Shown: positions 41,719 to 51,416, numbered from the stretch's first letter. The stretch is DNA of 64,000 nt from Pseudomonas typographi (GCF_014694385.1 NZ_JAAOCA010000022.1:1-64000); one strand, 5' to 3'. A program made the numbers and translations. Notes: generated by a model from the sequence alone, not told the origin.

Positions 41719-41795
41719 GATACATTAGCTCTAGGTGTAAAGCTGATCCCAGCCATTAGGCGGTTAAATGCTTACAGGCAGATCGCTTTAAACTA

Positions 41796-41838
41796 AAAAG
41801 AAACCCTTCTCGCTGTAAGGCCAGAAGGGTTTCTTTTG
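41796..41838. terminator. Strong bidirectional terminator after ssb
   Basis: A perfect 15-base inverted repeat (41796-41810 with 41823-41837) with A-run before and T-run after. It closes the ssb transcript and marks the end of the conserved core block. Confidence 0.92.
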
Positions 41839-42114
41839 CAATTTTAAAAAACTGATTTACGATTTCTCCACAGGCACGAAATATAAACATATGCCGTGGT
41901 CGGGTCAGTGTGGTTATTTTCCCCATAGGTCGCGTGCGGCTGATTTAGTCACACGGCTTTCCGGGCCGTCACTGAGTAGACATCATCGCGTGATAATAAC
42001 CCCCCAAATAACACACCCTGCTAAAGCGTAACCCTCGTAGCATGTAAGGGGGGCATTTCATGCTTCCGTCAGTTGGTGATGCCAACGTTTGGGTTGGACC
42101 CCGCAAGAAGAACC
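41839..42114. other. Gene-free stretch at the core/accessory junction
   Basis: These 276 bases are less GC-rich than the flanking genes. No credible coding frame is seen. They hold a short ACGGC/GCCGT hairpin at 41953-41969 and a GTTGG/CCAAC hairpin at 42071-42085. No integrase, att repeat or insertion sequence end was recognised. Confidence 0.6.
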
Positions 42115-43485
42115 CTACAGAATTGACAGAGGGTAGGCGACGATAAAGCGGTACTGATCTTGGTCCGCGAAGCTGCTGCCCTCACCTTTGTAGCGGGCAT
42201 GGCGCAGCGTCAGGGTCAGGCCCTTGGCCGCGCCGCTCTGGACGGTGTAATCGACGCGTTCGCTACGTTCCCATTCGGCATGGTCGCCGCCGACACCATC
42301 GTTTGCAGAGTTCGGGTTGTCCTTGATGTCGCTGCCGTGGATGTAATAGATGGCGGTCTTGAGGCCCGGTACGCCAAGGCTGGTGAAGTCGTAGCTGTAC
42401 TGGGCAAAGCTTGATTTTTCACCGGCGCGGGCGAAGTTGCCGACCATGGCGTTGGTGAACGAGTAGAAGTCGGCGCCGCCTTCGCCTTCGGCTCGATCTC
42501 CCGCCGCGGTGGAGCCTCCATTTTTGGTCACGCTGCCCTGGTTCAACCAGACCAGCGCGCCGTCGTCGGACACGTGCTGGTAGCCAGCCATCAGCGAGTG
42601 GCTACCCAGGCTGTAGGTGAACATGGCAATCCAGGTGTCATTGTCCACTTCGCCGGCATGCTTGGCGTAGCCGTTGTTGTTGTTGAATTGATAACCGGGA
42701 TCGCCGTTCTTGCCGTCCGAATCCGACTTGAAGTAGCGCAGGTCGGTTTTGAATGACTGGTTACCGCCGAACGACAACACATGTACGAGGCCGGCGAACT
42801 GCTGTTTGTAGTAGTCTTCTAGGTTTGCGTAATAGTACTGAAGCTTCAGCGCCTTGTTGACTTGCCAGTCGCCGCCAGCGAAGCGGAATTGGTTGCTGCC
42901 CTCAGTACCGCCATTGACCGACAACGGGGTCCAGTTGCTGGAGGCGCGAGTAATGGTGTGCTCGATCTGGCCGGCAGTGAGCGTCAGGCCGTCGATATCC
43001 TTGGAGGTGACCATGCCGCCTTCATACATCTGGGTCAGCAAGCGGCCATCGTTGGTGAGGATGACCGGCAGGCGGGGCTGAAGGCTGTTCCCCATGCGAA
43101 GTTCGGTCTTGGCCAACGCGAACTTCGCAGTAGCCCCCACAGTACTCCAGTTGTCTTGACCGGAGTGGTCGGTATCACTCGGTAGAACGGAGCTGCCGTC
43201 CGGATGGTTACCGCGGCCCCCGTCCAGCTTCACCGCCAAGTTGCCAGTGACGTCGAGGCCGAAGCCAAGGGTGCCTTCGGTGAAACCCGACAGATAATCA
43301 ACCCGGAACGCTTGCGCCCAGTCTTTTTCGTCTGAACCACCTTCGTGGTTGTCGTTCTGAAAATAGAAATTGCGCAATCCCAGTGTCAGCTTGCTGTCCT
43401 TGAGAAAGTCGGCTGAAGCCTGCTGGCTGACTGACAGGCCAAGGGTGCTGGCCGCAACGGCCAATGCCAGGTGGTTCACTCTCAT
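42115..43485 (-). CDS. OprD-family outer-membrane porin
   Basis: OprD porins are 18-stranded barrels that admit specific small anions, amino acids or peptides in pseudomonads. The start at 43485 (GGAG nine bases upstream) yields 456 residues with a signal peptide MRVNHLALAVAASTLGLSVSQQASA, cut before DF. The mature part begins with the family's FLKDSKLTLGLRNFYF and ends DQYRFIVAYPLSIL. The long upstream open frame to 43572 has no signal-peptide sense. It lies downstream of the hydantoinase and ABC importer genes on the same strand, separated by 187 bases, so it is likely the outer-membrane entry port for their substrate. Confidence 0.88.
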   Translation of the reverse strand: MRVNHLALAVAASTLGLSVSQQASADFLKDSKLTLGLRNFYFQNDNHEGGSDEKDWAQAFRVDYLSGFTEGTLGFGLDVTGNLAVKLDGGRGNHPDGSSVLPSDTDHSGQDNWSTVGATAKFALAKTELRMGNSLQPRLPVILTNDGRLLTQMYEGGMVTSKDIDGLTLTAGQIEHTITRASSNWTPLSVNGGTEGSNQFRFAGGDWQVNKALKLQYYYANLEDYYKQQFAGLVHVLSFGGNQSFKTDLRYFKSDSDGKNGDPGYQFNNNNGYAKHAGEVDNDTWIAMFTYSLGSHSLMAGYQHVSDDGALVWLNQGSVTKNGGSTAAGDRAEGEGGADFYSFTNAMVGNFARAGEKSSFAQYSYDFTSLGVPGLKTAIYYIHGSDIKDNPNSANDGVGGDHAEWERSERVDYTVQSGAAKGLTLTLRHARYKGEGSSFADQDQYRFIVAYPLSIL

Positions 43486-43672
43486 TTGGTTTGCTCCAAG
43501 GTTTTGCTGGCCAAACGACGCCGCACCGTGGCCTTCCACGGCGAATTGGCACGGGTCGAATGGGGGCGTCACTGGCGCCCGGGGTTGTAAAGCCGAGACC
43601 GCTTCACAGGGCAGAAGGGGCTAGCCCACTAAAGGCCCTCCTGCATTCGAGCGGCATTGACGGATACGGTGA
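43486..43672 (-). promoter_or_regulatory. hyuB-oprD gap with palindromes
   Basis: The gap holds a perfect CCGTGG-CCTT-CCACGG hairpin (43526-43541) in the probable leader and a GGGCG/CGCCC hairpin (43564-43580). No clear promoter was found, so read-through from hyuB is possible. Confidence 0.4.
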
Positions 43673-45307
43673 TCAGATGTAGCCGGCCCGTCGATCCTTC
43701 TCGATCGCCTCATGGCTGCGCGCTTGCGCTTCGCCATAACCGCCGCCGCCAGGCGTTCTTATCAGCAGCTGTGTGCCTTGCTTCACGTAATGCGGTGCCC
43801 GCGAATCGACCGGTTGCCCGTTGATCAACAGTTCGCCAAGGGCCCCTGGCTCGCCGCCCGCCAAGCCTGGCGCGGGGATCTTGGTGCGTTCGGTCATGAA
43901 AAATACCGAGGCGCCGCCCTCTGCATAGAGCTCGATCAGCGCCTCCTGGCCGAGGCCTCCACGGTACCGGCCCTTGCCACCGGAGCCCGGCAGCAGACGC
44001 TTGTGCTTGAACAGCACCGGCGCGACGCGTTCGGCCACTTCCACGGGGATCATGGAGATATTGCTCGGCCACGACAGGCAGCTCACGCCGTCCAGGGAGG
44101 CCCGCGCGCCAAGGCCGCCGGCAAAGAACAGCACACACGCGTAGCGCTCGCCATGTTGGTGGCCGGTGAGTGTCACGCACCATTGCGGGGAACCAGGCGC
44201 CGCGATCACGCGTTCCGGCAGGGCCTGGAACAAAGCGCCGAAGACCAGCGCCGGCACATAGTGGCCGGTGGCCGCACGGGCACCGACCGCAACCGGGAAG
44301 ATGGGGTTCAGCAACGACTTTTCCGGAACCGAAATCTTGATCGGGCGGAACATCCCCTCGTTATTCGGAAGTTCTGGCAACAACGCCGAGCGGATGGCGT
44401 AGGCCGTCATCGCGTAGGTGTAGGTCAGCGGGCAGTTGATTGCGCAGGGCTGCTGCGGTGAGGTTCCGGCGTAGTCGACGAGAATCTCATCGTCGCGGAT
44501 GGTCAGCTTTACATGAAGCTCGAAATGCTCTTCCAGGCCATCGGTGTGCATGAGGTAGGTGAACTCGCCCTTGGGCACCCGCCGGATGGCATCGCGCATG
44601 GCCTTTTCGGAGCGGGTGAAAATCTCGTCGGCGAAACCGTCCAGGCTGTCCACATCATAGTCGCGGACCAGGGTCAGCATGCGGTTGTCCATCACTTCCA
44701 ACGCAGCCACCTGCGCCCAGATATCACCCAGCGTTTGGTCCGGGGTGCGCACGTTGGCACGGATCAGCTTGGTCAGCATGGGATCACCTTCGCCGTTGCG
44801 CACGAACAGGGTCGGCGGGATGCGCAGGCCTTCCTCGTAGATTTCCCGCGGGGCGATGGAGCGAACCACGCCGCCGATGTCCGGCACGTGTGAGGTGGTT
44901 GCAGCGAAGGCTACGACCCCACCCTTGTGGAAGATCGGCTTGACCAGGCAGACATCGGGCAGGTGCCCAGTGCCCATCCAAGGGTCATTGGTAATGAATA
45001 CGTCACCCGGCTGCATCTCGCCGATGGGAAATTCGGCGAGCATATGGCGCACGGTTGCCGGCAGCGTGGCGATGAACGACGGGATGCCGGAGGTGTTCTG
45101 CGCCAGTGACTGCCCGCGTACATCGGTGAGTACGCAAGCGAAGTCGTTGGCATCGTTGGACAGTGTCGAGAAGGCGGTGCGGGCGATCACCCGCGCCGCT
45201 TCGTCGACGATGGAGACCACGCGCGTCCACATGATTTCGATGGTCACGGGGTCGAGGACATTATTACCTTGCGACGCCTTCTCGGCGGTAAGAGCGGCTT
45301 GAGCCAT
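43673..45307 (-). CDS. hyuB: Hydantoinase/oxoprolinase family protein, subunit B
   Basis: HyuB is one half of ATP-dependent amidohydrolases such as N-methylhydantoinase and 5-oxoprolinase, or of acetone/acetophenone carboxylases. The 544 residues begin LDPVTIEIMWTRVVSI, contain the family core DVFITNDPWMGTGHLPDVCLV (about residues 103-123) and end in the glycine-rich GGGGYGEAQ. It starts ten bases after hyuA, with a GAGG site overlapping the hyuA stop, so the two are coupled. No third, carboxylase gamma-type gene is present, which favours a hydrolase over a carboxylase. Substrate not known. Confidence 0.88.
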   Translation of the reverse strand: MAQAALTAEKASQGNNVLDPVTIEIMWTRVVSIVDEAARVIARTAFSTLSNDANDFACVLTDVRGQSLAQNTSGIPSFIATLPATVRHMLAEFPIGEMQPGDVFITNDPWMGTGHLPDVCLVKPIFHKGGVVAFAATTSHVPDIGGVVRSIAPREIYEEGLRIPPTLFVRNGEGDPMLTKLIRANVRTPDQTLGDIWAQVAALEVMDNRMLTLVRDYDVDSLDGFADEIFTRSEKAMRDAIRRVPKGEFTYLMHTDGLEEHFELHVKLTIRDDEILVDYAGTSPQQPCAINCPLTYTYAMTAYAIRSALLPELPNNEGMFRPIKISVPEKSLLNPIFPVAVGARAATGHYVPALVFGALFQALPERVIAAPGSPQWCVTLTGHQHGERYACVLFFAGGLGARASLDGVSCLSWPSNISMIPVEVAERVAPVLFKHKRLLPGSGGKGRYRGGLGQEALIELYAEGGASVFFMTERTKIPAPGLAGGEPGALGELLINGQPVDSRAPHYVKQGTQLLIRTPGGGGYGEAQARSHEAIEKDRRAGYI

Positions 45308-45317
45308 GATCTGGACC

Positions 45318-47417
45318 TCAGTGGAGTTCGATGATGATGCTGCCGTGGGCAGTGACCGAGCAGGTGGCGTTAGGGCCGACGACTAATGTCGAGCCGGCAT
45401 CTTCGACCAAGGCCGGGCCGTTGAAGGTGTCGCCACTGCCGAGCAGGTCGCGGTTGTAGACGGTGGTATCGACGTAACCGCCCGTTTCCTCGAACCAGGC
45501 CTTGCGGACCTGTTTGACAGCCGCCAGGGCACCTGACCGGGAGGGGAATTGCAGGCCTTCTTCGATCAGGTCTTCGGTGTGCACTGACAGGCGAATCGCC
45601 ACCAGTTCGATTTTCAGGTTGGAAGGGGCACGGGAGAATTTGCGCCGGTATTCGTTCTCGAACGCCTCGATCAGCGCCTGGCGTCCTTGTTCGTTGCCGA
45701 GGGCGGCATCGGGCACCGGAACGATCAGCGAAAAGCCTTGGCCCTTGTAGCGGCCTTCAGCGAGTCGTTTAACAAAGGTTTTCTGGTGCTGGACTGCAGA
45801 TTCCTGCACCACTCCACGCGCCTCCTGTTCCAGCTCCAAGAAGCTTTGCTCGACGGCTTGAAGGTCGCCATCTTGGACCGTGGTTTGGAGGGTACGCACT
45901 CGATCGATTTTCACCGGGGCGACCAGCAGGCCCCAGGCTGAGGCGACGCCTGGAGAAGGCGGGCAGATCAGGCGCTTGACGCCCAGCTTACGGCCGACGC
46001 AGTAGCCGTGCACGGGGCCGCCGCCGCCGGTGAGCAACAGGGAGTAATGCCGGGGGTCACGGCCGTGTTCGGCAATGTGCACCCGGGCAGCGCTGGCCAT
46101 GGCTTCACTCACCAGAATATGGATTCCGGATGCGGCTTTCACCAAGCTCAGGCCCAACTGATCGGCGAGCCGGCCAATGGCATGGCCGGCCAGGGGCGCG
46201 TCGATTTGCATCGAGCCACCGGCGAAAAAGTCGGGGTTCAGGTAACCGAGCTGAAGGTTTGCGTCGGTCACCGTGGGCTGGTCACCGCCGCGGCCGTAGC
46301 ACACCGGGCCGGGTTCCGAACCGGCGCTGTCCGGGCCGACGTTGAGCAGGCCGAGGGAGTTGGCGCGGGCAATGCTGCCGCCCCCGGCGCCGATCTCGAT
46401 CAACTCCACCGTAGAAATTTTGATAGGCAGGCCACTGCCTTCCATGAAGCGCTTGGTCCGGCCCGCCTCGAATGCGTAGGCGAGCATCGGAGCGCCCTGT
46501 TCGACCAGGCAGAGTTTGGCCGTAGTACCGCCCATATCGAAACCGAGCAAGTCGGGGTAGCCATCCAGCTTGCCGAAGAAGGCACTGGACAAAGCGCCCG
46601 CGGCCGGGCCGGATTCGAGCATCTGGATCGGGTTCTTCAGCACCTCTTCAAGGTGGGTCAGCCCACCGTTGGACAGCATCAGGAACATCGGTGCGCCGAT
46701 GTTCAGCTCCCGCAAGTTGTTCTGCAGGCCCCGCAGATAGCCTTCCGCGAGCGGCTTGACGAAGGCACAGGCGGTGGTGGTGGAGGTACGCTCATATTCG
46801 CGGATTTCCGGCGCTACATCATAGGACGTGGTGACGTGGACGCCTGGCGCGTGCTTGCGGATGTACTCCGCCGCGAGCCGTTCGTGGACAGGGTTGAGAT
46901 AGGAATGCAGGAAGACGACGGCGACCGATTCGATCCGTTGTTCAACGAGCCTGGCCACCACAGCGGCCAGTGTTTCCTGCGACAGCGCCGTTACCACTTC
47001 GCCGCGGGCGTTCAGGCGCTCTTCGACCTCGAAGCGCAACTCGCGCGGCACCAGCGGCGCTGGCTTCTCGATGTTGATGTCGTACAGGTCGAACTTGCGT
47101 TCCGTTCCGATCTCCAGTGAGTCGGCGAAGCCGGCGGTAGTCACCAGAGCGGTGGGGACACCCTTGCGTTCGATCAGGGCATTGGTGAATAACGTGGTGG
47201 CGTGGACCACGCGGCCGACTTGACGGGGCGGGATCGGCCACTGCTCCAGCAGTTGCCGAACGCCAATGATCGCCCCCTCACGAGGGTCCAGGTGGGTCGT
47301 CAGCACTTTGGTGGAAATGCTTTGGCCGTCGCTCCCGCGGTGCAGAATCACATCGGTGAAGGTTCCGCCGATGTCGATTCCAAACGAATAAATAGCTTCG
47401 TCAGCTATGGCGTTCAT
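45318..47417 (-). CDS. hyuA: Hydantoinase/oxoprolinase family protein, subunit A
   Basis: HyuA is the ATP-using partner of HyuB; its ASKHA-like fold activates a lactam or imide carbonyl as a phosphate. The 699 residues start with the phosphate loop GIDIGGTFTDVIL and have HATTLFTNALIERKG (about 73-87), the DMGGTTAK motif near 295 and GPDSAGSEPGPVCYGRGG. Mammalian and plant 5-oxoprolinases are fusions of these two subunits. It is followed by hyuB and preceded by the ABC ATPase gene 69 bases upstream. ATP-dependent opening of a five-membered cyclic amide is the likeliest reaction. Confidence 0.88.
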   Translation of the reverse strand: MNAIADEAIYSFGIDIGGTFTDVILHRGSDGQSISTKVLTTHLDPREGAIIGVRQLLEQWPIPPRQVGRVVHATTLFTNALIERKGVPTALVTTAGFADSLEIGTERKFDLYDINIEKPAPLVPRELRFEVEERLNARGEVVTALSQETLAAVVARLVEQRIESVAVVFLHSYLNPVHERLAAEYIRKHAPGVHVTTSYDVAPEIREYERTSTTTACAFVKPLAEGYLRGLQNNLRELNIGAPMFLMLSNGGLTHLEEVLKNPIQMLESGPAAGALSSAFFGKLDGYPDLLGFDMGGTTAKLCLVEQGAPMLAYAFEAGRTKRFMEGSGLPIKISTVELIEIGAGGGSIARANSLGLLNVGPDSAGSEPGPVCYGRGGDQPTVTDANLQLGYLNPDFFAGGSMQIDAPLAGHAIGRLADQLGLSLVKAASGIHILVSEAMASAARVHIAEHGRDPRHYSLLLTGGGGPVHGYCVGRKLGVKRLICPPSPGVASAWGLLVAPVKIDRVRTLQTTVQDGDLQAVEQSFLELEQEARGVVQESAVQHQKTFVKRLAEGRYKGQGFSLIVPVPDAALGNEQGRQALIEAFENEYRRKFSRAPSNLKIELVAIRLSVHTEDLIEEGLQFPSRSGALAAVKQVRKAWFEETGGYVDTTVYNRDLLGSGDTFNGPALVEDAGSTLVVGPNATCSVTAHGSIIIELH

Positions 47418-47486
47418 GTGTCATCACCTTTATTTCAGGACGAATAGGTCCTTCGCCGTTAAGGCGAATAAGTTAATGGAATAGCG

Positions 47487-48590
47487 TTACTTCAGCACGA
47501 TATTGCTTTCTATAGGCCAATGCGCCAAATACGTTTGCCCCGGGGAATACTTGGTCATCTCGGAGTGGCCCACTTTATTTTGTACACTGACCTTGATAAG
47601 TTGGCCTTCCGCAGTCTTTGCATAAATGTGGGAAACAAAGCCTTTGTAGAGCACTTCAGAAATACTGCAACGTACGCAGTTGTAGGGTTCTGAGGAAGAG
47701 GCTGTTTCCAGTGGTAACAGTTCGATGTCCTCTGGGCGCAATGCCACCGATATACGTGCACCCTCTGCCAATGGCCGATCGACTTTCAACAGGCCAAATG
47801 CACCCGCCTCTACCACGGCGTGCTTGTTGTCGTGGGCTTGCACCGTTCCTTCAAGGAAGTTTGAGCTACCGATGAATTCCGCAACGAACCGCGACTCGGG
47901 CCGGCAGTAAACGTCCCGTGGCGTGCCGACCTGTTCCAATTTGCCTCCCTTCATGACCACGACGCGGTCAGAGAGGGTGAGCGCTTCCTCCTGATCGTGG
48001 GTCACGATTACCGTGGTGATGCCCAACGATTTCTGTATCCGGCGCAACTCCACTTGCATGTCTTCGCGCAGGTTTTTATCCAGGGCACCGAGCGGTTCGT
48101 CTAGCAACAGTACCGAAGGCTCGATGACCAGCGCGCGGGCCAGCGCTACGCGTTGCTGCTGCCCACCGGACAATTCCGCCGGTGTACGTTGGGCGAAGCT
48201 CCCCAACTGCACGATCTCCAGCGCTTCGCTGACGCGTCGATCACGCTCGGCAGCCTTGAAGCTGCGCATGCGCAAGCCGAAGGCAACGTTGTCATGGATG
48301 GTCATGTGCGGGAACAGGGCATAGTTTTGAAAAACCATGCCGATATTCCGTTCATGTACCGGCCTGTTGGCGATCGACTCGCCATTGATCGTAATGTCTC
48401 CGCTGTCCTGCAGTACCAGACCTGCGATCATTCGCAGCGTAGTGGTCTTGCCACAACCGCTGGGTCCGAGCAGAGAGACCAACTCGCCCGAGGCGATCGA
48501 CAGCGAGACGCTGTCGACTGCCGGGGCCAGCGAGGCACCGTAATTTTTAGTCAGGTTGCGCAGTTGCAGATTGGCTGTGATTGACTTCAC
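47487..48590 (-). CDS. ABC transporter ATP-binding protein, polyamine/opine (PotA) type
   Basis: This ATPase drives the importer encoded just upstream. The 367 residues contain Walker A LLGPSGCGKTT (about 39-49), Q-loop FQNYALFPHMT, signature LSGGQQQRVALARAL, Walker B LLLDEPLGALD and a C-terminal TOBE domain (about 280-365) typical of PotA/AfuC-like proteins. It starts at GTG with a four-base GTGA overlap with the binding-protein gene. Confidence 0.92.
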   Translation of the reverse strand: MKSITANLQLRNLTKNYGASLAPAVDSVSLSIASGELVSLLGPSGCGKTTTLRMIAGLVLQDSGDITINGESIANRPVHERNIGMVFQNYALFPHMTIHDNVAFGLRMRSFKAAERDRRVSEALEIVQLGSFAQRTPAELSGGQQQRVALARALVIEPSVLLLDEPLGALDKNLREDMQVELRRIQKSLGITTVIVTHDQEEALTLSDRVVVMKGGKLEQVGTPRDVYCRPESRFVAEFIGSSNFLEGTVQAHDNKHAVVEAGAFGLLKVDRPLAEGARISVALRPEDIELLPLETASSSEPYNCVRCSISEVLYKGFVSHIYAKTAEGQLIKVSVQNKVGHSEMTKYSPGQTYLAHWPIESNIVLK

Positions 48591-49687
48591 CCCCGTACTC
48601 CAAAAATCTGATTCGTGCGTTCGATGATGTCCGAGCGTTGGCTGTTGATGACGTTCCAGTCCAGGAGCACGAGCTTCATTTCATCCAGTCGACCTTCCGG
48701 GTACGGCAATAACTTGGCCACCGCCGGATCGAGTTCGATACCGCTGACGGTCGGTGCCGCGTAGGCGGACTCTGCCAGCCCCTTCTGTATCTCCGGGTCC
48801 AGCATGCGGTCCATGAACGCCAGCGCCAGGTCCGGGTTGGGGCAATTGTTGACCAGCGTCATGCAACCCGGTACGCCGAAAATTCCTTCCTTTGGGTAGC
48901 ACAGATCCACCGGCGCGCCCTGGGTGGTGTACGGGAGCACCACCTTCGAAAGTTCCAGGCCGCCCACCTTGGCCTGCCCCTGTGAAACCTGCAGCACCGC
49001 GGTAACGTTGGATTCGTAGATGGTTTGGACGTTGGGCTTGAGTTCGGCCATCTTGTCCCAGGCCTTGCTGATCTGGTACTGCGCCTCAGTAAGCGGCAGC
49101 CCCGTCACCAATGCCGCGGCCACCACGGGCAGGAACACACCCTGGGTTTGCTTGGGGGTAGACATCATGAAGGCGCCGCGGAAATCTTCCGACCAAAGCT
49201 GCGCATAACTGGTCAGCGGCTGGGCGCTTTCGGTGTTGTAATACGGCGCAGCGCTTGAGACACAGAAAGCGATGGCGTAGTTGTCCTTCATTACGAAGCG
49301 TTTAGCGACCCGTTGGCTATTACCGATCTTGCTCAGGTCCAGACGCGCGATCAGGCCCTCGTCACGGGCGATGGGAATGCCCACGTCGTCGAGGAACATG
49401 ACGGAGAACACCGGGTTGCTTTTCTGGATGCGCAACTGGGCAATCTGATTCAGCGTGGATCCTTCCGCTTGTGACACCTTGCACTTGAAGTCCGATTCGA
49501 ACTTAGGAATTACCTGTTGGCGAATATATTCCGCTTGTGTGCCCTTGTAGGTGCCGACACTGATGGACTTGCCCTCCGCCCAAGCGTTCTTGACATATAC
49601 AGTCGGCGCGGCAGCGGCCAAGCCGGCGACGCCCAACCCTTTCAGGACGCTTCTGCGGCTGAAGCCCTTGCTGTTTCGATCTCGCAT
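48587..49687 (-). CDS. Periplasmic substrate-binding protein (PotD/opine type) with Tat signal
   Basis: This is the solute receptor of the importer, 366 residues. The N-terminus SRRSVLKGLGVAGLAAAA is a twin-arginine signal, so the protein is predicted to be exported folded. The mature part begins KSISVGTYKGTQAEYI and has the type II binding-protein pattern of iron/polyamine/opine receptors. A GAGGAG site precedes the ATG. The natural ligand cannot be told from the sequence; the adjoining hyuAB suggests a cyclic amide or related amino-acid derivative. Confidence 0.88.
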   Translation of the reverse strand: MRDRNSKGFSRRSVLKGLGVAGLAAAAPTVYVKNAWAEGKSISVGTYKGTQAEYIRQQVIPKFESDFKCKVSQAEGSTLNQIAQLRIQKSNPVFSVMFLDDVGIPIARDEGLIARLDLSKIGNSQRVAKRFVMKDNYAIAFCVSSAAPYYNTESAQPLTSYAQLWSEDFRGAFMMSTPKQTQGVFLPVVAAALVTGLPLTEAQYQISKAWDKMAELKPNVQTIYESNVTAVLQVSQGQAKVGGLELSKVVLPYTTQGAPVDLCYPKEGIFGVPGCMTLVNNCPNPDLALAFMDRMLDPEIQKGLAESAYAAPTVSGIELDPAVAKLLPYPEGRLDEMKLVLLDWNVINSQRSDIIERTNQIFGVRG

Positions 49688-49697
49688 GGCTGACTCC

Positions 49698-50504
49698 TCA
49701 AATACCCATTGAACGGCGAAGGCCTACTAGCCTTTCAAGCAGCAGAACAACGCATGTTCCAACCAACAGCATCACGCCGGACATGGCTGCGATGGAGGGG
49801 TCGAATACACTGTCCATTCTTTTCATCATGTATATAGGCAGGGGGTTTATTTCAGCGTTGGTAAACCATATTGATATTGTCAGGTTGTCGAGCGAGATCA
49901 TGAAGGCGAACAGCGCGCCGGCCATGATGCCGGGGGCGATCTGGATAAGGGTCACTTTCATGAACGCCACCAGTGCGCTGGCACCGAGTGTTCTAGCGGC
50001 CTCTTCCAGGCTGTAATTGACCAACTTCAGGCTGGTCACCACCGTGCGAATGATGTAAGGGATGATGACCACGACATATCCGATCGACATGTTCACAAGG
50101 GTGTTGCTGATACCGGTCCAGGCAGTGAATTGCAGCAGGGACAGTCCGGTAATGAGCACCGGTAGCAACAGTGGTGAGAGCAACAGCGCCTCGACCAGCG
50201 CCATTCCTGGCAATCCCCTGCCCCTGACGATGGCGAGCGATGCGGGTACGCCGACTAACAATGCGATGAAGGTAGAAACCATCGCCAAACCGAAGCTCAG
50301 GCCCAAGGACGCCAGGAAGTCGCGGCTGTGCAGGATTTTTGCGTACCAGGCCAGGGTGATGCCCGTGGGTGGAAATGTTGCGAACGGTCCAGGCGACAGC
50401 GAGATGGCCAATGAAATCAATAGCGGTGCGAGGACGAACAGCATGGCCAACAGCGCCATGCCGTTGAGGATCTGCTTGATCGGCCCGTAGATGCGTTCGT
50501 TCAC
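49698..50504 (-). CDS. ABC transporter permease (PotC type)
   Basis: An inner-membrane permease of 268 residues with six predicted membrane spans. The EAA loop (SLEEAARTLGASALVAFMKVTLIQIAPG) that docks the ATPase lies in the second half. The frame is open from 50798, but the upstream part is an out-of-context shadow of the first permease; the GTG at 50504, with AGGGAG upstream, overlaps the previous stop by GTGA. Confidence 0.9.
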   Translation of the reverse strand: MNERIYGPIKQILNGMALLAMLFVLAPLLISLAISLSPGPFATFPPTGITLAWYAKILHSRDFLASLGLSFGLAMVSTFIALLVGVPASLAIVRGRGLPGMALVEALLLSPLLLPVLITGLSLLQFTAWTGISNTLVNMSIGYVVVIIPYIIRTVVTSLKLVNYSLEEAARTLGASALVAFMKVTLIQIAPGIMAGALFAFMISLDNLTISIWFTNAEINPLPIYMMKRMDSVFDPSIAAMSGVMLLVGTCVVLLLERLVGLRRSMGI

Positions 50505-51415
50505 GATAAGCTCCCTCTGAGGCGAGGCGCGCGCCGCAGTGCCAGGCCACGGCTGGCCCGAGGCAGGTGCTTGCTGTCGAAAGCCCAGCCCGCCAAGCCG
50601 TTCACGCCGTAGATCAGCAGCACCATGACCACCGCTAGCGCCGAGCCGAACGGCCAGTCGTACACCGCCAGGATTTGCTGTTCGACGAGATTGCCGAGCA
50701 TCAGCGCGTAACTGCCGCCAAGGATGGCCGGGGTCACGAAGGAGGCTGCGGTCAGGGAGAACACCACGCTCGCACCGGCGAGGATCCCGGGCTTGCACAG
50801 CGGCAGCATGATGTACCAGAGTAATCGCCAGCCATTGGCACCGAGCGTGCCGGCTGCTTCCTCAACGGCGGGGTTGACCCGGGCAATGGCGGACGAAAGC
50901 GGCAACACCATCATCGGCAAGAAGACGTGCAATGAGCCGAGCACCACTGCCGTTTCGGTATACATGAGGTGTGTGGCGATGGGCCCGAACCCTAGGTGGG
51001 CCAATGTCCAATTAAGCACGCCGCTTTTGTTGTTGGCCAGAAGCAAAGACCAGCCGTAGGTCCGGATCACCACGCTGACCACCAGCGGCGCTACGACGAT
51101 GATGATGGCCAGGCGCGAATAGAAAGGTCCGCCGCGGGCGATCACCATGGCTATGGGGAAGCCGACGAACAACGCGAGCAAGGTGGTATAGAGCGAGATT
51201 CTCAGTGTGATCCAGATGACGTGGCCGTACAGAGGCGTATCGATGACCCGCCAATAGTTGCTGAACGTGATTGGAAGATCGATGCCTTGCGAGGTTTGCG
51301 TCAAGAAACTGGACGACAGCATCACCACCACCGGGGCGATGAATGCGACCAGCAGGAATAGAACCCCTGGCAGTGTCATCAGCAGGTAAACCAGGGGTTG
51401 CCGGTGCGGTTTCAT
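50501..51415 (-). CDS. ABC transporter permease (PotB type)
   Basis: The first permease, 304 residues, with six predicted spans and the docking loop AVEEAAGTLGANGWRLLWYIMLP. The ATG at 51415 (MKPHRQPLVYLLMTLPGVLF) has GGAGG six bases upstream and follows the MFS stop by one base; a longer frame to 51478 would run into the MFS gene and is rejected. Confidence 0.9.
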   Translation of the reverse strand: MKPHRQPLVYLLMTLPGVLFLLVAFIAPVVVMLSSSFLTQTSQGIDLPITFSNYWRVIDTPLYGHVIWITLRISLYTTLLALFVGFPIAMVIARGGPFYSRLAIIIVVAPLVVSVVIRTYGWSLLLANNKSGVLNWTLAHLGFGPIATHLMYTETAVVLGSLHVFLPMMVLPLSSAIARVNPAVEEAAGTLGANGWRLLWYIMLPLCKPGILAGASVVFSLTAASFVTPAILGGSYALMLGNLVEQQILAVYDWPFGSALAVVMVLLIYGVNGLAGWAFDSKHLPRASRGLALRRAPRLRGSLS

Positions 51416-51416
51416 T

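Noticed and set aside
46008..47120. 370-codon plus-strand frame inside hyuA
   Set aside because: Shadow of hyuA; no ribosome site or motif.
43673..47417. Acetone or acetophenone carboxylase instead of hydantoinase
   Set aside because: Those enzymes need further subunits that are not encoded here; the choice remains inference.
50504..50798. N-terminal extension of the second ABC permease
   Set aside because: The extra residues are a frame-shifted reading of the first permease, Arg/Gly/Pro-rich with no membrane character; GTG at 50504 has a good ribosome site and normal length.
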